The translations under genes were made by a program, and so were the position numbers. A stretch of 64,000 nucleotides of DNA from contig NZ_CP060694.1 in NCBI RefSeq assembly GCF_014352935.1, forward strand, positions 434,001 through 498,000, in the 5' to 3' direction. The notes beneath the pieces are model-generated. The model ran no database searches, was not told where the DNA came from, and saw nothing but the letters and a program-made list of their open reading frames with translations. The stretch is from Aliarcobacter cryaerophilus (GTDB taxonomy: Bacteria > Campylobacterota > Campylobacteria > Campylobacterales > Arcobacteraceae). Shown here piece by piece: positions 1-8,945 of the stretch. Numbering within the stretch: the stretch's first letter is position 1; each line of letters starts with the position of its first letter.

Positions 1-699
1 TGCATCACCTCGTGCCATTCCTTTGCAAGCAGCAAGTATTAAGTATTGCTCTTTTACAACTAAATGCCCTTTAGCTTTTAATTTAACTCCCCAAGGTCCT
101 AAAAAAATATACGAACCAGCAATTCCCATAACGGTTGCTGTAAATGCTCCAGCAATTCCAGCTGCCATAGCAGGAGGATCATCAAGTTTTTGTAAAGCTA
201 AAATTAGACCAAAAACAGCACCAACAAGCCCAATAGTAGGAGATGTTTCCCCCGCATGCAACCAAAAGTGACTAGCTCCGTGATAGTACTCTTCTGTTGC
301 TTCAATTACAGGTTCTAATTGTTCTTCAATTTGCTCCTCTTTGCTTCCATCAACAACCATACTTAAAGCTTCTTTTAAGAATTGATGATTTAAACCCTGA
401 ACATCTTTTTCTAAGGCTAAAACCCCCTGTTTCTTAACCGTTATTGCATACTCAACAAGTTCATCAATTCTTGCTTCAAAATTCACAGGTGACTTTTTGA
501 ATATATTTTTAAACTCTTTAAAAGCCGCTTTTACATATTTGGAATCAGTTGCAACAACAGCCGCTAGCATGGCAGTGGGTATAACTATAATAAATGAGGA
601 GATATGAAGAACTCCAGCGGGATTTCCACCTTCTAAAATAACTCCCACGGAAATAGATGTTATAGCACCTATTAATCCTAACAGTACAGATAAATCCAT
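1..699 (-). CDS. motA: Flagellar motor stator protein MotA (partial, C-terminus beyond window)
   Basis: This is the proton-channel stator subunit of the flagellar motor, an inner-membrane protein that works with MotB. Translating the minus strand from the ATG at 699-697 gives 233 uninterrupted residues up to the window edge. The N-terminus is hydrophobic and carries the EGGNPAG motif that follows TM1 in MotA. A cytoplasmic charged region follows, then GETSPTIGLVGAVFGL and ATVMGIAGSYIFLGPWG, the TM3/TM4 signature with the conserved prolines. An AGGAAA ribosome site lies 6 bases upstream of the start. The C-terminal tail, and presumably motB beyond it, are outside the window. Family identity is firm; MotA rather than another MotA/TolQ/ExbB relative rests on the EGG-P and PTIGLVG motifs. 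Confidence 0.9.
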   Translation of the reverse strand, partial: MDLSVLLGLIGAITSISVGVILEGGNPAGVLHISSFIIVIPTAMLAAVVATDSKYVKAAFKEFKNIFKKSPVNFEARIDELVEYAITVKKQGVLALEKDVQGLNHQFLKEALSMVVDGSKEEQIEEQLEPVIEATEEYYHGASHFWLHAGETSPTIGLVGAVFGLILALQKLDDPPAMAAGIAGAFTATVMGIAGSYIFLGPWGVKLKAKGHLVVKEQYLILAACKGMARGDA

Positions 700-853
700 T
701 TGTTTTCCTAAAAAAAAATTAATTTATAATATCTAAAGTAAATTAAAAAAGTGCTGTAATCTATAAATAAAGTTTGCAATATAGTTAAAATTAGTTTTTT
801 ATACAATTTTAGCTAATATACATACTTTATTTTAAATAGTTAAAAGGAAAAAA

Positions 854-1198
854 ATGGACTGGGGTAAGGTAACCTATATTTTCTTAACATTAATGTCTTT
901 AACAACAACGGCTGGTTTTTTGTATGAACCAAATATAATAGCTCTTTTTATAGCAGGTGGAGTTAATGTAATATCTACAATTTTAAAAATTGGTGTAAAA
1001 AATCTTCTTGCAGCTGAGCTTTTGGCTTGTTCATTAGTTGCTGATTTACACTTGATTCCTGCATTTTTGGTATTTGTTTTTACAGGAAATATGAAATTAG
1101 TTATTGCTCTTGCAATTGGTGCTGTAATTGCAAATATTGTATCAATGATACTTTCTATGGTAGAGAGTGCAAAAAATAAAGAAAAGGAAGATTATTAA
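854..1198 (+). CDS. Small integral membrane protein, DUF6394-like
   Basis: A 114-residue protein with about three to four hydrophobic segments and a short charged C-terminal tail (KNKEKEDY). It has no recognisable catalytic motif. It resembles the small membrane proteins annotated DUF6394 in Campylobacterota; I know no function for them. An AAAGGAAAAAA ribosome site precedes the ATG. The stop codon overlaps the leuS start in TAATG, so the two are probably translationally coupled and co-transcribed. The 154 bases upstream, shared with divergent motA, are AT-rich and presumably hold both promoters. Confidence 0.7.
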   Translation: MDWGKVTYIFLTLMSLTTTAGFLYEPNIIALFIAGGVNVISTILKIGVKNLLAAELLACSLVADLHLIPAFLVFVFTGNMKLVIALAIGAVIANIVSMILSMVESAKNKEKEDY

Positions 1199-3663
1199 TG
1201 GAGTATTTGGCGAAGGATATTGAAAAAAAGTGGCAAAAATTTTGGATTGATAATAAATCTTTTGAGCCAAGTGATGATTTTTCAAAACCAAAAAAATATA
1301 TATTAAGTATGTTTCCATACCCTAGTGGAAGAATTCACATGGGACATGTTAGAAATTACTGTTTAGGTGATGCTTTTGCCAGACATTTTAGAAAAAATGA
1401 TTTTAATGTACTTCATCCAATTGGTTGGGATAGTTTTGGAATGCCAGCTGAAAATGCTGCTATTAAAAACAAACTTCATCCAAAAAAATGGACTTATGAA
1501 AATATAGATTATATGAGAAATGAGCTAAGAAGTTTAGGTCTATCTTTTAGTGAAAATCAAGAGTTTGCAACTAGTGATGAGCTTTATACAAAATATGAGC
1601 AAGAGTTTATAATTAAAATGTATGAAGCTGGAGTTTTATATAGAAAAAGTGCAACTGTAAATTGGTGTAATGATTGTCAAACAGTTTTAGCAAATGAGCA
1701 AGTTGTTGAGGGGTGTTGCTGGAGATGTGACAATGAAATTGTTCAAAAAGAGATGCCAGGATACTATGTAGCAATTACAAAATATGCACAAACTTTGCTT
1801 GATGATTTAAAAACACTTGAAAATTCATGGCCTTCACAAGTTTTAACAATGCAAGAGAATTGGATTGGAAGAAGTGAAGGATTAGAGTTTAAATTTGATG
1901 TAACAAAAGAGACAAGAGCAAAACTTGATAAAATGTTTGCAAATTTTAGTGTATTTACTACTAGACCTGATACTATTTATGGAGTTTCATATACAGCACT
2001 TTCTCCAGAGCATCCAATTGTAAAATACATATTAGAAAAAGAGTTGTTGCCAAAAAATAAATTAAATGCTATTAAAAATATGCAAAAAGTACCTCAAAAA
2101 GATAGAGCAATACAAGAAAAAGAGGGAATTGATTTAGAAATTGAAGCAATTCATCCATTAACTGGACAAAAAGTACCAGTTTGGGTTGCAAATTTTGTAT
2201 TAATCTCTTATGGTGAAGGTGCTGTTATGGCAGTTCCTGCGCATGACCAAAGAGATTTTGAATTTGCTAAAAAGTATGATTTACCAATAAAACAAGTTAT
2301 TGTTGGAGATGATGGACTAATAGAAAAACAAACAGCTGCTTATACAGGAGATGGAGTTTTAATAAATAGTGAAAGTTTTACTGGCTTAAAAAATAGTGAT
2401 GCAAAAAATGCAATAATGTATCACTTTGAACAAAACTCAAATGGAAGTAAAAAAGTAAATTTTAAACTTAGAGATTGGGGAGTTTCAAGACAGAGATATT
2501 GGGGTGCTCCTATTCCATTTGTTCATTGTAAAAGTTGTGGCTTGGTTCCTGAAAAATTAGAAAATCTTCCTGTAGCTCTTCCAGATGATGTAGAAATTAC
2601 AGGAGAGGGAAATCCTCTTGATCTTCATCCTACTTGGAAACACTGCTCTTGCCCAAAATGTGGTCAAAATGCTATAAGAGAAACAGATACATTAGATACT
2701 TTTGTGCAATCATCTTGGTACTTTTTAAGATATGCAACAAATCATAAGAAATGGCAAACAGAAGGAATTTCAAAAGAAGATAGTGATTATTGGATGGATG
2801 TTGACCAATATATTGGTGGAATAGAACATGCTATTTTACACCTTTTATATGCAAGATTTTTCACAAAAGTTTTAAAAGATTTAGGGTATACAAATTCCAA
2901 TGAACCATTTAAAAGACTTTTAACACAAGGTATGGTTTTAAAAGATGGTGCAAAAATGAGTAAAAGTAAAGGAAATGTTGTAGATCCTGATATTTTAATT
3001 GAAAAATATGGAGCAGATACAGCAAGAATGTTTATACTTTTTGCAGCACCACCAACAAAAGAGTTAGAGTGGAATGATAGTGCAGTTGAAGGTGCATATA
3101 AATTTATAAAAAGATTTTATGAAAGAGCTATTAATATAACTTCAGATGGTTTAAAAGAGTTTAAAAACATATCTCAAGATAGTTTAAGTAAAGATGAAAA
3201 AGAGGCTAGAAAAAAAGTTTATGAAGCCTTAAATAAGTCAAATGAAGTTTTAACAAAAACATATGCTTTTAATACTTTAATTGCTTCTTGTATGGAGGCT
3301 ATGAACTATTTATCATCACAAAAAAATGAAGCTATTTGGGCAGAAGCTTACTATATTTTAACAAATATTTTAGAGCCAATTATCCCTCATGCATGTTGGG
3401 ATATCTCAAATAAATATTTTGAGCTTGAAAACTTTAAAAAACCTTTAGAGGTTAAAAATGAGGTTTTTGAAAAAGATAGTATATTTTTAGCTGTTACAGT
3501 AAATGGTAAAAAAAGATGCGAAATAGAAGTACCTCTAAATAGTTCAAATGAAGAGGTTTTATTAATAGCAAAAGAGAGTGCTAAAAAATGGTTAGAAAAC
3601 TCTACAATTATAAAAGAGATTGTTGTGCCAAATAAACTTGTAAATATTGTAATTAAGGCATAA
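1198..3663 (+). CDS. leuS: Leucyl-tRNA synthetase
   Basis: A class I aminoacyl-tRNA synthetase that charges tRNA-Leu in the cytoplasm. At 821 residues it has the usual bacterial length. The HIGH-type motif is HMGH at residues 47-50 (context [14 protein letters not shown]). The zinc-ribbon cysteines in NWCNDC and CCWRC follow. The CP1 editing domain contains TTRPDTIYG, and KMSKS is at residues 586-590. The C-terminus is the anticodon-binding domain. The ATG overlaps the preceding stop by one base, and lptE starts two bases after the leuS stop, as in an operon. Confidence 0.98.
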   Translation: MEYLAKDIEKKWQKFWIDNKSFEPSDDFSKPKKYILSMFPYPSGRIHMGHVRNYCLGDAFARHFRKNDFNVLHPIGWDSFGMPAENAAIKNKLHPKKWTYENIDYMRNELRSLGLSFSENQEFATSDELYTKYEQEFIIKMYEAGVLYRKSATVNWCNDCQTVLANEQVVEGCCWRCDNEIVQKEMPGYYVAITKYAQTLLDDLKTLENSWPSQVLTMQENWIGRSEGLEFKFDVTKETRAKLDKMFANFSVFTTRPDTIYGVSYTALSPEHPIVKYILEKELLPKNKLNAIKNMQKVPQKDRAIQEKEGIDLEIEAIHPLTGQKVPVWVANFVLISYGEGAVMAVPAHDQRDFEFAKKYDLPIKQVIVGDDGLIEKQTAAYTGDGVLINSESFTGLKNSDAKNAIMYHFEQNSNGSKKVNFKLRDWGVSRQRYWGAPIPFVHCKSCGLVPEKLENLPVALPDDVEITGEGNPLDLHPTWKHCSCPKCGQNAIRETDTLDTFVQSSWYFLRYATNHKKWQTEGISKEDSDYWMDVDQYIGGIEHAILHLLYARFFTKVLKDLGYTNSNEPFKRLLTQGMVLKDGAKMSKSKGNVVDPDILIEKYGADTARMFILFAAPPTKELEWNDSAVEGAYKFIKRFYERAINITSDGLKEFKNISQDSLSKDEKEARKKVYEALNKSNEVLTKTYAFNTLIASCMEAMNYLSSQKNEAIWAEAYYILTNILEPIIPHACWDISNKYFELENFKKPLEVKNEVFEKDSIFLAVTVNGKKRCEIEVPLNSSNEEVLLIAKESAKKWLENSTIIKEIVVPNKLVNIVIKA

Positions 3664-3664
3664 T

Positions 3665-4180
3665 ATGAGATTTCTAAAACCAATTTCTTTACTTTTAGTA
3701 TCTATATTATTTTTGGCATCTTGTGGATATAGACCATCTGCATACTATGCAAAACAAGAGTTAGGTAAAGATTTATTTGTAAGATTGGATGTAACACCAT
3801 CTGATCCTAAAAACTCTGTTTTAGTAAAAGATGCGGTAACTAAGATATTAATTCAAAGAGTTGGTTCTAATATGGTAAATAGTGAAGCACAAGCTGATAT
3901 TATAATGGATTTAAAAATCGCAAGTGTTGGCTTCTCAACTTTACAATATGATAAAGATGGTTATAATAAATTGTATAAAGCAAATGTAGTAATAGCTGTT
4001 AAATATTTTGATAAATCTACATCAAAAATAAAGAGTTTTACAGTTGATGGTGAGTATGATTTTGCTGTTGATATTGGAAGTAGTATAAACGATACACAAA
4101 GGTTTGAAGCTATTTCAAAAGCTAGTGATATGGCAGTTACTGATATTCTTTCAAGAGTTGCTGTTAGTTCTTTTAAATAA
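3665..4180 (+). CDS. lptE: LPS-assembly lipoprotein LptE
   Basis: A 171-residue outer-membrane lipoprotein predicted to plug and assemble the LptD lipopolysaccharide translocon. Residues 1-20 form a lipoprotein signal with lipobox LASC, the acylated Cys being C20, followed by GYRPSAYYA as is common in LptE. The rest is a soluble alpha/beta domain with repeated statements such as ADIIMDLKI, fitting the LptE/RlpB fold. LptE is poorly conserved, so identity rests on the lipobox, the size, the GYRP start of the mature protein and the leuS-lptE-folC gene order typical of this phylum. Confidence 0.8.
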   Translation: MRFLKPISLLLVSILFLASCGYRPSAYYAKQELGKDLFVRLDVTPSDPKNSVLVKDAVTKILIQRVGSNMVNSEAQADIIMDLKIASVGFSTLQYDKDGYNKLYKANVVIAVKYFDKSTSKIKSFTVDGEYDFAVDIGSSINDTQRFEAISKASDMAVTDILSRVAVSSFK

Positions 4181-4182
4181 AA

Positions 4183-5355
4183 ATGAGCTTAAAAACAAAA
4201 TCATTAAGTGGTTTTTTAGATCATAAAACCATGTATTATGACAAAATAGATTTTAGCTTTGTAAACAGAGCTTTTTCTATTTTAGAAAAAGAGATAAAAA
4301 TTCCTTTTGTTATTCATATTGTTGGAACAAATGGAAAAGGAAGCACTGGAAGATTTTTATCTCACTATTTATATAAAACTGGCTTTAAAACTCTTCATTA
4401 TAGCTCCCCTCATATCAAAAAATTTAATGAGAGAATTTGGATAAATGGAGCTGATGTGAGTGATAATTTATTACAAAATGCACATGAATTTTTGACTAGA
4501 ATTTATGATGAAGAGTTACTTTTAAAACTAACATATTTTGAATATACAACTCTTTTAGCTCTTTATTTAAGTAAAGATTGTGAGTATTTAGTTCTTGAAG
4601 CAGGATTAGGTGGAGAGTTTGATGCTACAAATGTGGTGAAAAATGACCTAAGTTTAATCACAACTATAGGGCTTGACCACATATCTTTTTTGGGAAATAG
4701 CATAGAAAAAATTGCAAGAACAAAAATGAGAGCAACAAACAAAAAAATGATAATAGGTTACCAAGAGTTTCAAGAGGTTTTTGAAGTTGCACAAAAAGTA
4801 AAAGAAGAGTTAAAAGAAGAGTTTAATACAGATATTGAAATCTTAAAAGTTGAAAATTTTGAAATAGATTATGATTTTGTTTTTGCTTCATATTTAAAAA
4901 GAAATTTAGCACTTAGTATTAGATGTTTACAAGAGTTACCAGATTTTAAAAATAAGCCTATAAATCTTGAAATTTTCAATACAACTCCTCTATTTGGAAG
5001 ATGTCAAAAAATAGGAAAAAATCTTTATATAGATGTTGGACATAACTCTTTGGCAGCAAAAGTTATAAAAGAGGAGTTTAAAGATAAAAAAATAACTCTG
5101 ATTTATAACTCTTATGAAGATAAAGATTATTTTGAAGTTTTAAAAGTTTTAAAACCAATCATAAAAGAGATTTTTATATTGCCTTTAGATGATAAACGAA
5201 TTGTTAAAAAAGATATTTTGAAAAAGTGTATAAAAGAGTTAGAACTTATTGAGATTGAAAAATTTGCAATGGATTTAGAAAATGATTATTTGGTTTTTGG
5301 CTCTTTTTTAGTTGTTGAAAATTTTTTGGGACTAATAGGTTATGAAAACAGTTGA
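4183..5355 (+). CDS. folC: Bifunctional folylpolyglutamate/dihydrofolate synthase
   Basis: A Mur-ligase-family ATP-dependent enzyme that adds glutamate to dihydropteroate and then to folates. The P-loop GTNGKGSTGRF lies near residues 48-58. LEAGLGGEFDATNV and GLDHISFLGNSIEKIA are the FolC signature motifs, and the C-terminal ligase domain contains YIDVGHNS. At 390 residues it is slightly short for the family but complete. It starts 2 bases after the lptE stop and overlaps the next gene by 14 bases, so it sits inside a tight operon. Confidence 0.95.
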   Translation: MSLKTKSLSGFLDHKTMYYDKIDFSFVNRAFSILEKEIKIPFVIHIVGTNGKGSTGRFLSHYLYKTGFKTLHYSSPHIKKFNERIWINGADVSDNLLQNAHEFLTRIYDEELLLKLTYFEYTTLLALYLSKDCEYLVLEAGLGGEFDATNVVKNDLSLITTIGLDHISFLGNSIEKIARTKMRATNKKMIIGYQEFQEVFEVAQKVKEELKEEFNTDIEILKVENFEIDYDFVFASYLKRNLALSIRCLQELPDFKNKPINLEIFNTTPLFGRCQKIGKNLYIDVGHNSLAAKVIKEEFKDKKITLIYNSYEDKDYFEVLKVLKPIIKEIFILPLDDKRIVKKDILKKCIKELELIEIEKFAMDLENDYLVFGSFLVVENFLGLIGYENS

Positions 5356-7459
5356 GCTTGAGTTAGAAGAGTTATACTTTCAAAAACAAAAGCTTGAAGA
5401 AAAAATTGAAGAGTTAGAAAACTTTTTAAAAAACCAAAAATCAAAAGATAAAAAAGAGTTTTCAAAAGATGAGAAAATAGAGCTTTTTAGAGAACTTTTT
5501 ATATCTAGAACTGATATTTATGCTAAAAAATGGAAGAGTAAAGATGGAACTAAAGAGGGCTTTTCTCCTGTTAGTAAAACATTTATGGGTGATGATTTTT
5601 TACCTCTTACAAATAAAGATTTAGAAGAACATTTAAGAGGAAATATCTTTTTAGCTTCATATTTAATAGATAAAAAACAAGAGTGTAAATATGTTGTTTT
5701 AGAGTTAAACAGTGAAGATGTTTTTAAACTTCAAAGAGCTTTGTTAGAGTTAAATATTTCTGCTTCTTATAGTCTTAGTTCATATAATAGTATTTTTGCT
5801 TGGATATTTTTTAAAGAAAAAATTTCATCAAATATATCTTTTTCATTTTTATATTTTTTACAAAAAAAAGCAAACATTAGTGTAAAACTTTACCCAAATA
5901 GTGAGTTTTCAACACAAGAAAAATTAGGCTCTTATATAGAACTTCCTTTACAACTTTTTTATAGAAACAAAAATCGTACAGTTTTTTTGGATATTAATAC
6001 AAAAAAAGTTTTTCATGACCAATGGAATTATTTAGCAAATATAAAAAAAGCTTCAAAAGAGCAAATCTATAGTTTTGCACAAGTTTTAAAGCCACAAAAT
6101 ATAGAAAAAGATTTAAAAACTGTAGATTTTCCACAAAATAGTATAGATATAGTTTTAAATAGTGGAATTAATTTTCCAATACAAAGCTTATCAAAAAGTT
6201 TTATAAGTAAACTAAAATCATTTGCTAGTTTTGAAAATCCACAAATAAAGCTCTTGCTTAGCCTTAGAAAACCACTATATAACACTCCAAAATATCTAAA
6301 AGGTTATGAAGAGAGTAGCCAATTTTTGAAACTTCCTAGAGGTTTAAAAGAGAAGCTTTTTGAGTACTTAAACTATAACTTGGTTAAATATAAAATAGTA
6401 GATAATAGAGTTTTTGAAAAAATTGAGACAAAGAGAATTTTATTTACTCTAAGAGCTGAGCAAGAAGATGCTATAAAAGAGATTTTAAAGTATGATAGCT
6501 CTATTTGTGTAGCACCTCCAGGGTTTGGAAAAACTCTAATAGGTGCAAAAATATTTGAGCAAAGAGCTGTAAAAACTCTTATTATTGTAAATAAAAATAT
6601 GTTACTTGACCAATGGATTAGTCGTTTTGTAGACTATTTTGGATATAAAAAAAGTGATATTGGATTTTTAGGAAAAAGTCAAAATAGACTTAATGGAAAT
6701 ATAGATATAGCCACAATGCAGAGTTTAAATAATATTCCAGAATTAGTAGAAAATTACACACAAGTAATAGTTGATGAGTGTCACCATATTCCAGCACTTA
6801 CATTTGAACAGATTGTAAAAAATTTTAAAGGAAGGTATATTTTAGGGCTTAGTGCAACACCAAATAGAAAAGATGAATTAGACCCAATACTATATCAGCA
6901 ATTAGGAAACATATCGTATGAGTACAAAAAGCCAAAAACTCATACAAATAGACTTCTTGTAATAAAAACAGAGTTTGCAAGTAGTGCTGATAATTATGCA
7001 GCAATTATAAATGAACTAGTTTCAAATGAAGATAGAAATAGACAAATAGTTAAAACAATAAAAGAGAATATAGATAGAAAAATATTACTTTTAAGCGATA
7101 GAATAGAACACTTGAACCTTTTAGAAAATATTTTAAAAGAAGAAAAAATAGATTTTGTAAGTGTTCATGGAAGCCAAAATAAAAAAGAACAAGTAGAGAA
7201 TATGCAAAAAGTTAAAACTAGTTCACTTATACTTGCAACAAGCTCATTTTTTGGAGAAGGTATAGATTTTCCTCATTTAAATACAATTATTTTTGCAACT
7301 CCAATATCTTTTTACGGAAGATTAATTCAATATTTAGGGCGAATAGGACGTGGAAATCAAGAGTGTTTAGCTATAGATTTTCTTGATAGTAAAAATGCTA
7401 TGCTAAACTCAACTTACAAAAAAAGGCTTGAAGGTTATAAAGCTATGCATTATAAATAA
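5342..7459 (+). CDS. Superfamily 2 DEAD/DEAH helicase with N-terminal TOTE-type primase-like domain (degenerate)
   Basis: A 705-residue protein in three parts. Residues 1-40 form a charged coiled coil. Residues about 45-250 resemble the archaeo-eukaryotic-primase domain of TOTE conflict systems: ELFRELFISRTDIYAKKW, then YVVLELN, YNSIFAWIFF and LGSYIELPLQ align by eye with that family's landmarks. Residues about 365-700 are an SF2 helicase with Walker A APPGFGKT (391-398), DECHH (478-482), SATP (504-507) and QYLGRIGRG (663-671), all intact. In the primase-like region the expected D-x-D reads E121-L-N123 and the expected His reads F152, so primase activity is probably lost. The gene overlaps folC by 14 bases. 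No nuclease or methylase partner adjoins it. The helicase call is certain; the primase-like call is by motif memory. Confidence 0.8.
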   Translation: MKTVELELEELYFQKQKLEEKIEELENFLKNQKSKDKKEFSKDEKIELFRELFISRTDIYAKKWKSKDGTKEGFSPVSKTFMGDDFLPLTNKDLEEHLRGNIFLASYLIDKKQECKYVVLELNSEDVFKLQRALLELNISASYSLSSYNSIFAWIFFKEKISSNISFSFLYFLQKKANISVKLYPNSEFSTQEKLGSYIELPLQLFYRNKNRTVFLDINTKKVFHDQWNYLANIKKASKEQIYSFAQVLKPQNIEKDLKTVDFPQNSIDIVLNSGINFPIQSLSKSFISKLKSFASFENPQIKLLLSLRKPLYNTPKYLKGYEESSQFLKLPRGLKEKLFEYLNYNLVKYKIVDNRVFEKIETKRILFTLRAEQEDAIKEILKYDSSICVAPPGFGKTLIGAKIFEQRAVKTLIIVNKNMLLDQWISRFVDYFGYKKSDIGFLGKSQNRLNGNIDIATMQSLNNIPELVENYTQVIVDECHHIPALTFEQIVKNFKGRYILGLSATPNRKDELDPILYQQLGNISYEYKKPKTHTNRLLVIKTEFASSADNYAAIINELVSNEDRNRQIVKTIKENIDRKILLLSDRIEHLNLLENILKEEKIDFVSVHGSQNKKEQVENMQKVKTSSLILATSSFFGEGIDFPHLNTIIFATPISFYGRLIQYLGRIGRGNQECLAIDFLDSKNAMLNSTYKKRLEGYKAMHYK

Positions 7460-7552
7460 TTATAATGTAAATAAATATTTTTTATATAATTTTTTATTAT
7501 AATTTAATACTCTTTACTATAAACTTTAAATAATTTTTTTAGAGGAGTTTTT

Positions 7553-8068
7553 ATGAAATTAGTAAAAGTTTTTATAGCGAGTTCATTTTTAGTTGGTTCA
7601 TTATTTGCTTCAGATTTTATAACTTATGATAAGTTTAGTCAAAAATTAAAAGAAGATGCAAAAAAGTCAGGAATGATGGCAACAACTCAAGAAGTAAAAG
7701 ATGCATTAAATGCTAAAGATTGGGCTGTTGTTGATGTAAGAACTATGGAAGAGTGGGCAGGAGCTTCTATAAAAGGAAGCTTTAGAGTAGGAAGAGAAGC
7801 TCCTGAAAAAGCTTTAGAGAATATTGTTTTGGATGATGATGAAAAGTTTGTAAAAGATAAATTAATTGTAGTTTGTAACACTGCCTCAAGAGCTGCTATT
7901 GAAGCACAAGCTTTTAAACAAATGGGATTTAAAACTGTAAAAATTTATGAGATAAATAAGTGGATTGATGAGTGTAATCCTGTGATTACAAAATATAGTG
8001 CTGGTGAACACAAAGATGGAACTAAAACAAAATTTGGTAACTATTATGCAGAACATTGCAAAAAATAG
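7553..8068 (+). CDS. Secreted rhodanese-like domain protein
   Basis: A 171-residue periplasmic protein. Residues 1-19 form a Sec signal peptide ending LFAS. The rhodanese domain has VVDVRTMEEWAGASIKG, corresponding to the DVR..E....HIKGA motif, and the active-site loop VVCNTASRA with the sulfur-carrying cysteine. It may move sulfane sulfur or handle thiosulfate; the substrate cannot be read from sequence. A strong AGAGGAG ribosome site precedes the ATG, and a TATAAT box lies at 7498-7503. It is probably a single-gene unit, because a hairpin follows directly at its stop codon. Confidence 0.88.
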   Translation: MKLVKVFIASSFLVGSLFASDFITYDKFSQKLKEDAKKSGMMATTQEVKDALNAKDWAVVDVRTMEEWAGASIKGSFRVGREAPEKALENIVLDDDEKFVKDKLIVVCNTASRAAIEAQAFKQMGFKTVKIYEINKWIDECNPVITKYSAGEHKDGTKTKFGNYYAEHCKK

Positions 8069-8101
8069 ATAAAGAAGTAGAATAAATCTCTACTTCATCT
8101 A
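8066..8101 (+). terminator. Hairpin starting at the rhodanese stop codon
   Basis: GAAGTAGA (8074-8081) pairs with TCTACTTC (8089-8096). The outer TAGAT (8066-8070, including the TAG stop) pairs with ATCTA (8097-8101). It lies between convergent genes. No long T-run follows on either strand, so terminator activity is inferred from position and stem strength. Confidence 0.5.
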
Positions 8102-8109
8102 TAGAGAAG

Positions 8110-8520
8110 TTAAGAATAAAATTCAACAGATTTTGATATATTTTTAGCTCTTATTTGATCTTTGTTTTTTATAATTTCTCCATCTTCATCAATTCTTATT
8201 TTTTGTCTTAGATTGTTTGTTTCTTGTCTCTCTTCTTCTTTTGCTAATAATTTTTCTTCTAGTTTTTTTATTTTATTTTCAAGTGTGATAATCTCATCTA
8301 AAAGAAGATTTTTTTCTATAATCAAGCCATTTGCTTCATTTTTGATTTGCCCCATACGCTCTTTATAGGCATTTCTCTCTTTTTCAATAATATTGTTAAA
8401 ATCTTTTAAATTTTTGTTCTCTTGTTCAAGAAGAACAATCTTTTTTACTAAAATAAGATTTTCACTTTTTAGCCTTTCTGAATCTTGCATAGCAAGACGG
8501 CTTAGAAGTTCATAGTTCAT
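8110..8520 (-). CDS. Coiled-coil protein of unknown function
   Basis: A 136-residue, highly charged protein. Residues about 10-110 are a near-continuous heptad coiled coil rich in Lys, Glu and Leu (LKSENLILVKKIVLLEQENK). There is no signal peptide or membrane segment. The start was set at 8520 (MNYELLSRLA) because an AAAGGA site sits 6 bases upstream. A longer reading frame to 8568 would add a hydrophobic stretch without a ribosome site. It is transcribed away from the gene at 8641. I do not recognise a family. Confidence 0.65.
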   Translation of the reverse strand: MNYELLSRLAMQDSERLKSENLILVKKIVLLEQENKNLKDFNNIIEKERNAYKERMGQIKNEANGLIIEKNLLLDEIITLENKIKKLEEKLLAKEEERQETNNLRQKIRIDEDGEIIKNKDQIRAKNISKSVEFYS

Positions 8521-8640
8521 CAAAAATCCTTTAATAAAGATTAATATTATATTGTTTGACATAATCATAGCAAAAAAATAGGTAATTTAGCATAAAACTA
8601 TATTATGCTAAAATCTTGCAATTTTTTTTCAAGGTTTATG

Positions 8641-8943
8641 ATGATTACAATTGATGTTTTAGTTTTGTTAGATGTTGTTGGTTTAGAAGATAGAGATAAG
8701 TTTGAAAAGCATGTAAAAAAAGAGGGTTTTATAAAAGTAGAAAATGAGGATTTTGTCTATACAGGAAACTCTACAACTACAACTTTTGCTACAAAAGCTT
8801 ATATTTTAGAAGTTTTCAAAAAAGGATTACAAAAAAGTGGTTTTGAAAGTGCTTCTTTGGTTTTTTTGTTAAATGAAACACCATATCCACCATATATTTA
8901 TGATAAAAATACAAATGATTTTGAACTAAGTGAAGTTAAGTAG
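8641..8943 (+). CDS. Small conserved-looking protein of unknown function upstream of mfd
   Basis: About 100 residues, soluble, with no signal peptide. It contains VLLDVVGLEDRDKFEKHVKKEGF and a late PYPPYIYD motif. The ATG at 8641 was preferred to 8638 or 8605 because AAGG at 8631-8634 then has a 6-base spacing. The stop is 2 bases before the mfd GTG start, so the two are probably co-transcribed. I cannot assign a family or function. Confidence 0.6.
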   Translation: MITIDVLVLLDVVGLEDRDKFEKHVKKEGFIKVENEDFVYTGNSTTTTFATKAYILEVFKKGLQKSGFESASLVFLLNETPYPPYIYDKNTNDFELSEVK

Positions 8944-8945
8944 TA

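Noticed and set aside
5342-7459. A complete TOTE conflict or restriction system
   Set aside because: Only one gene is present. No endonuclease, methylase or second helicase adjoins it, and the primase motifs look decayed.
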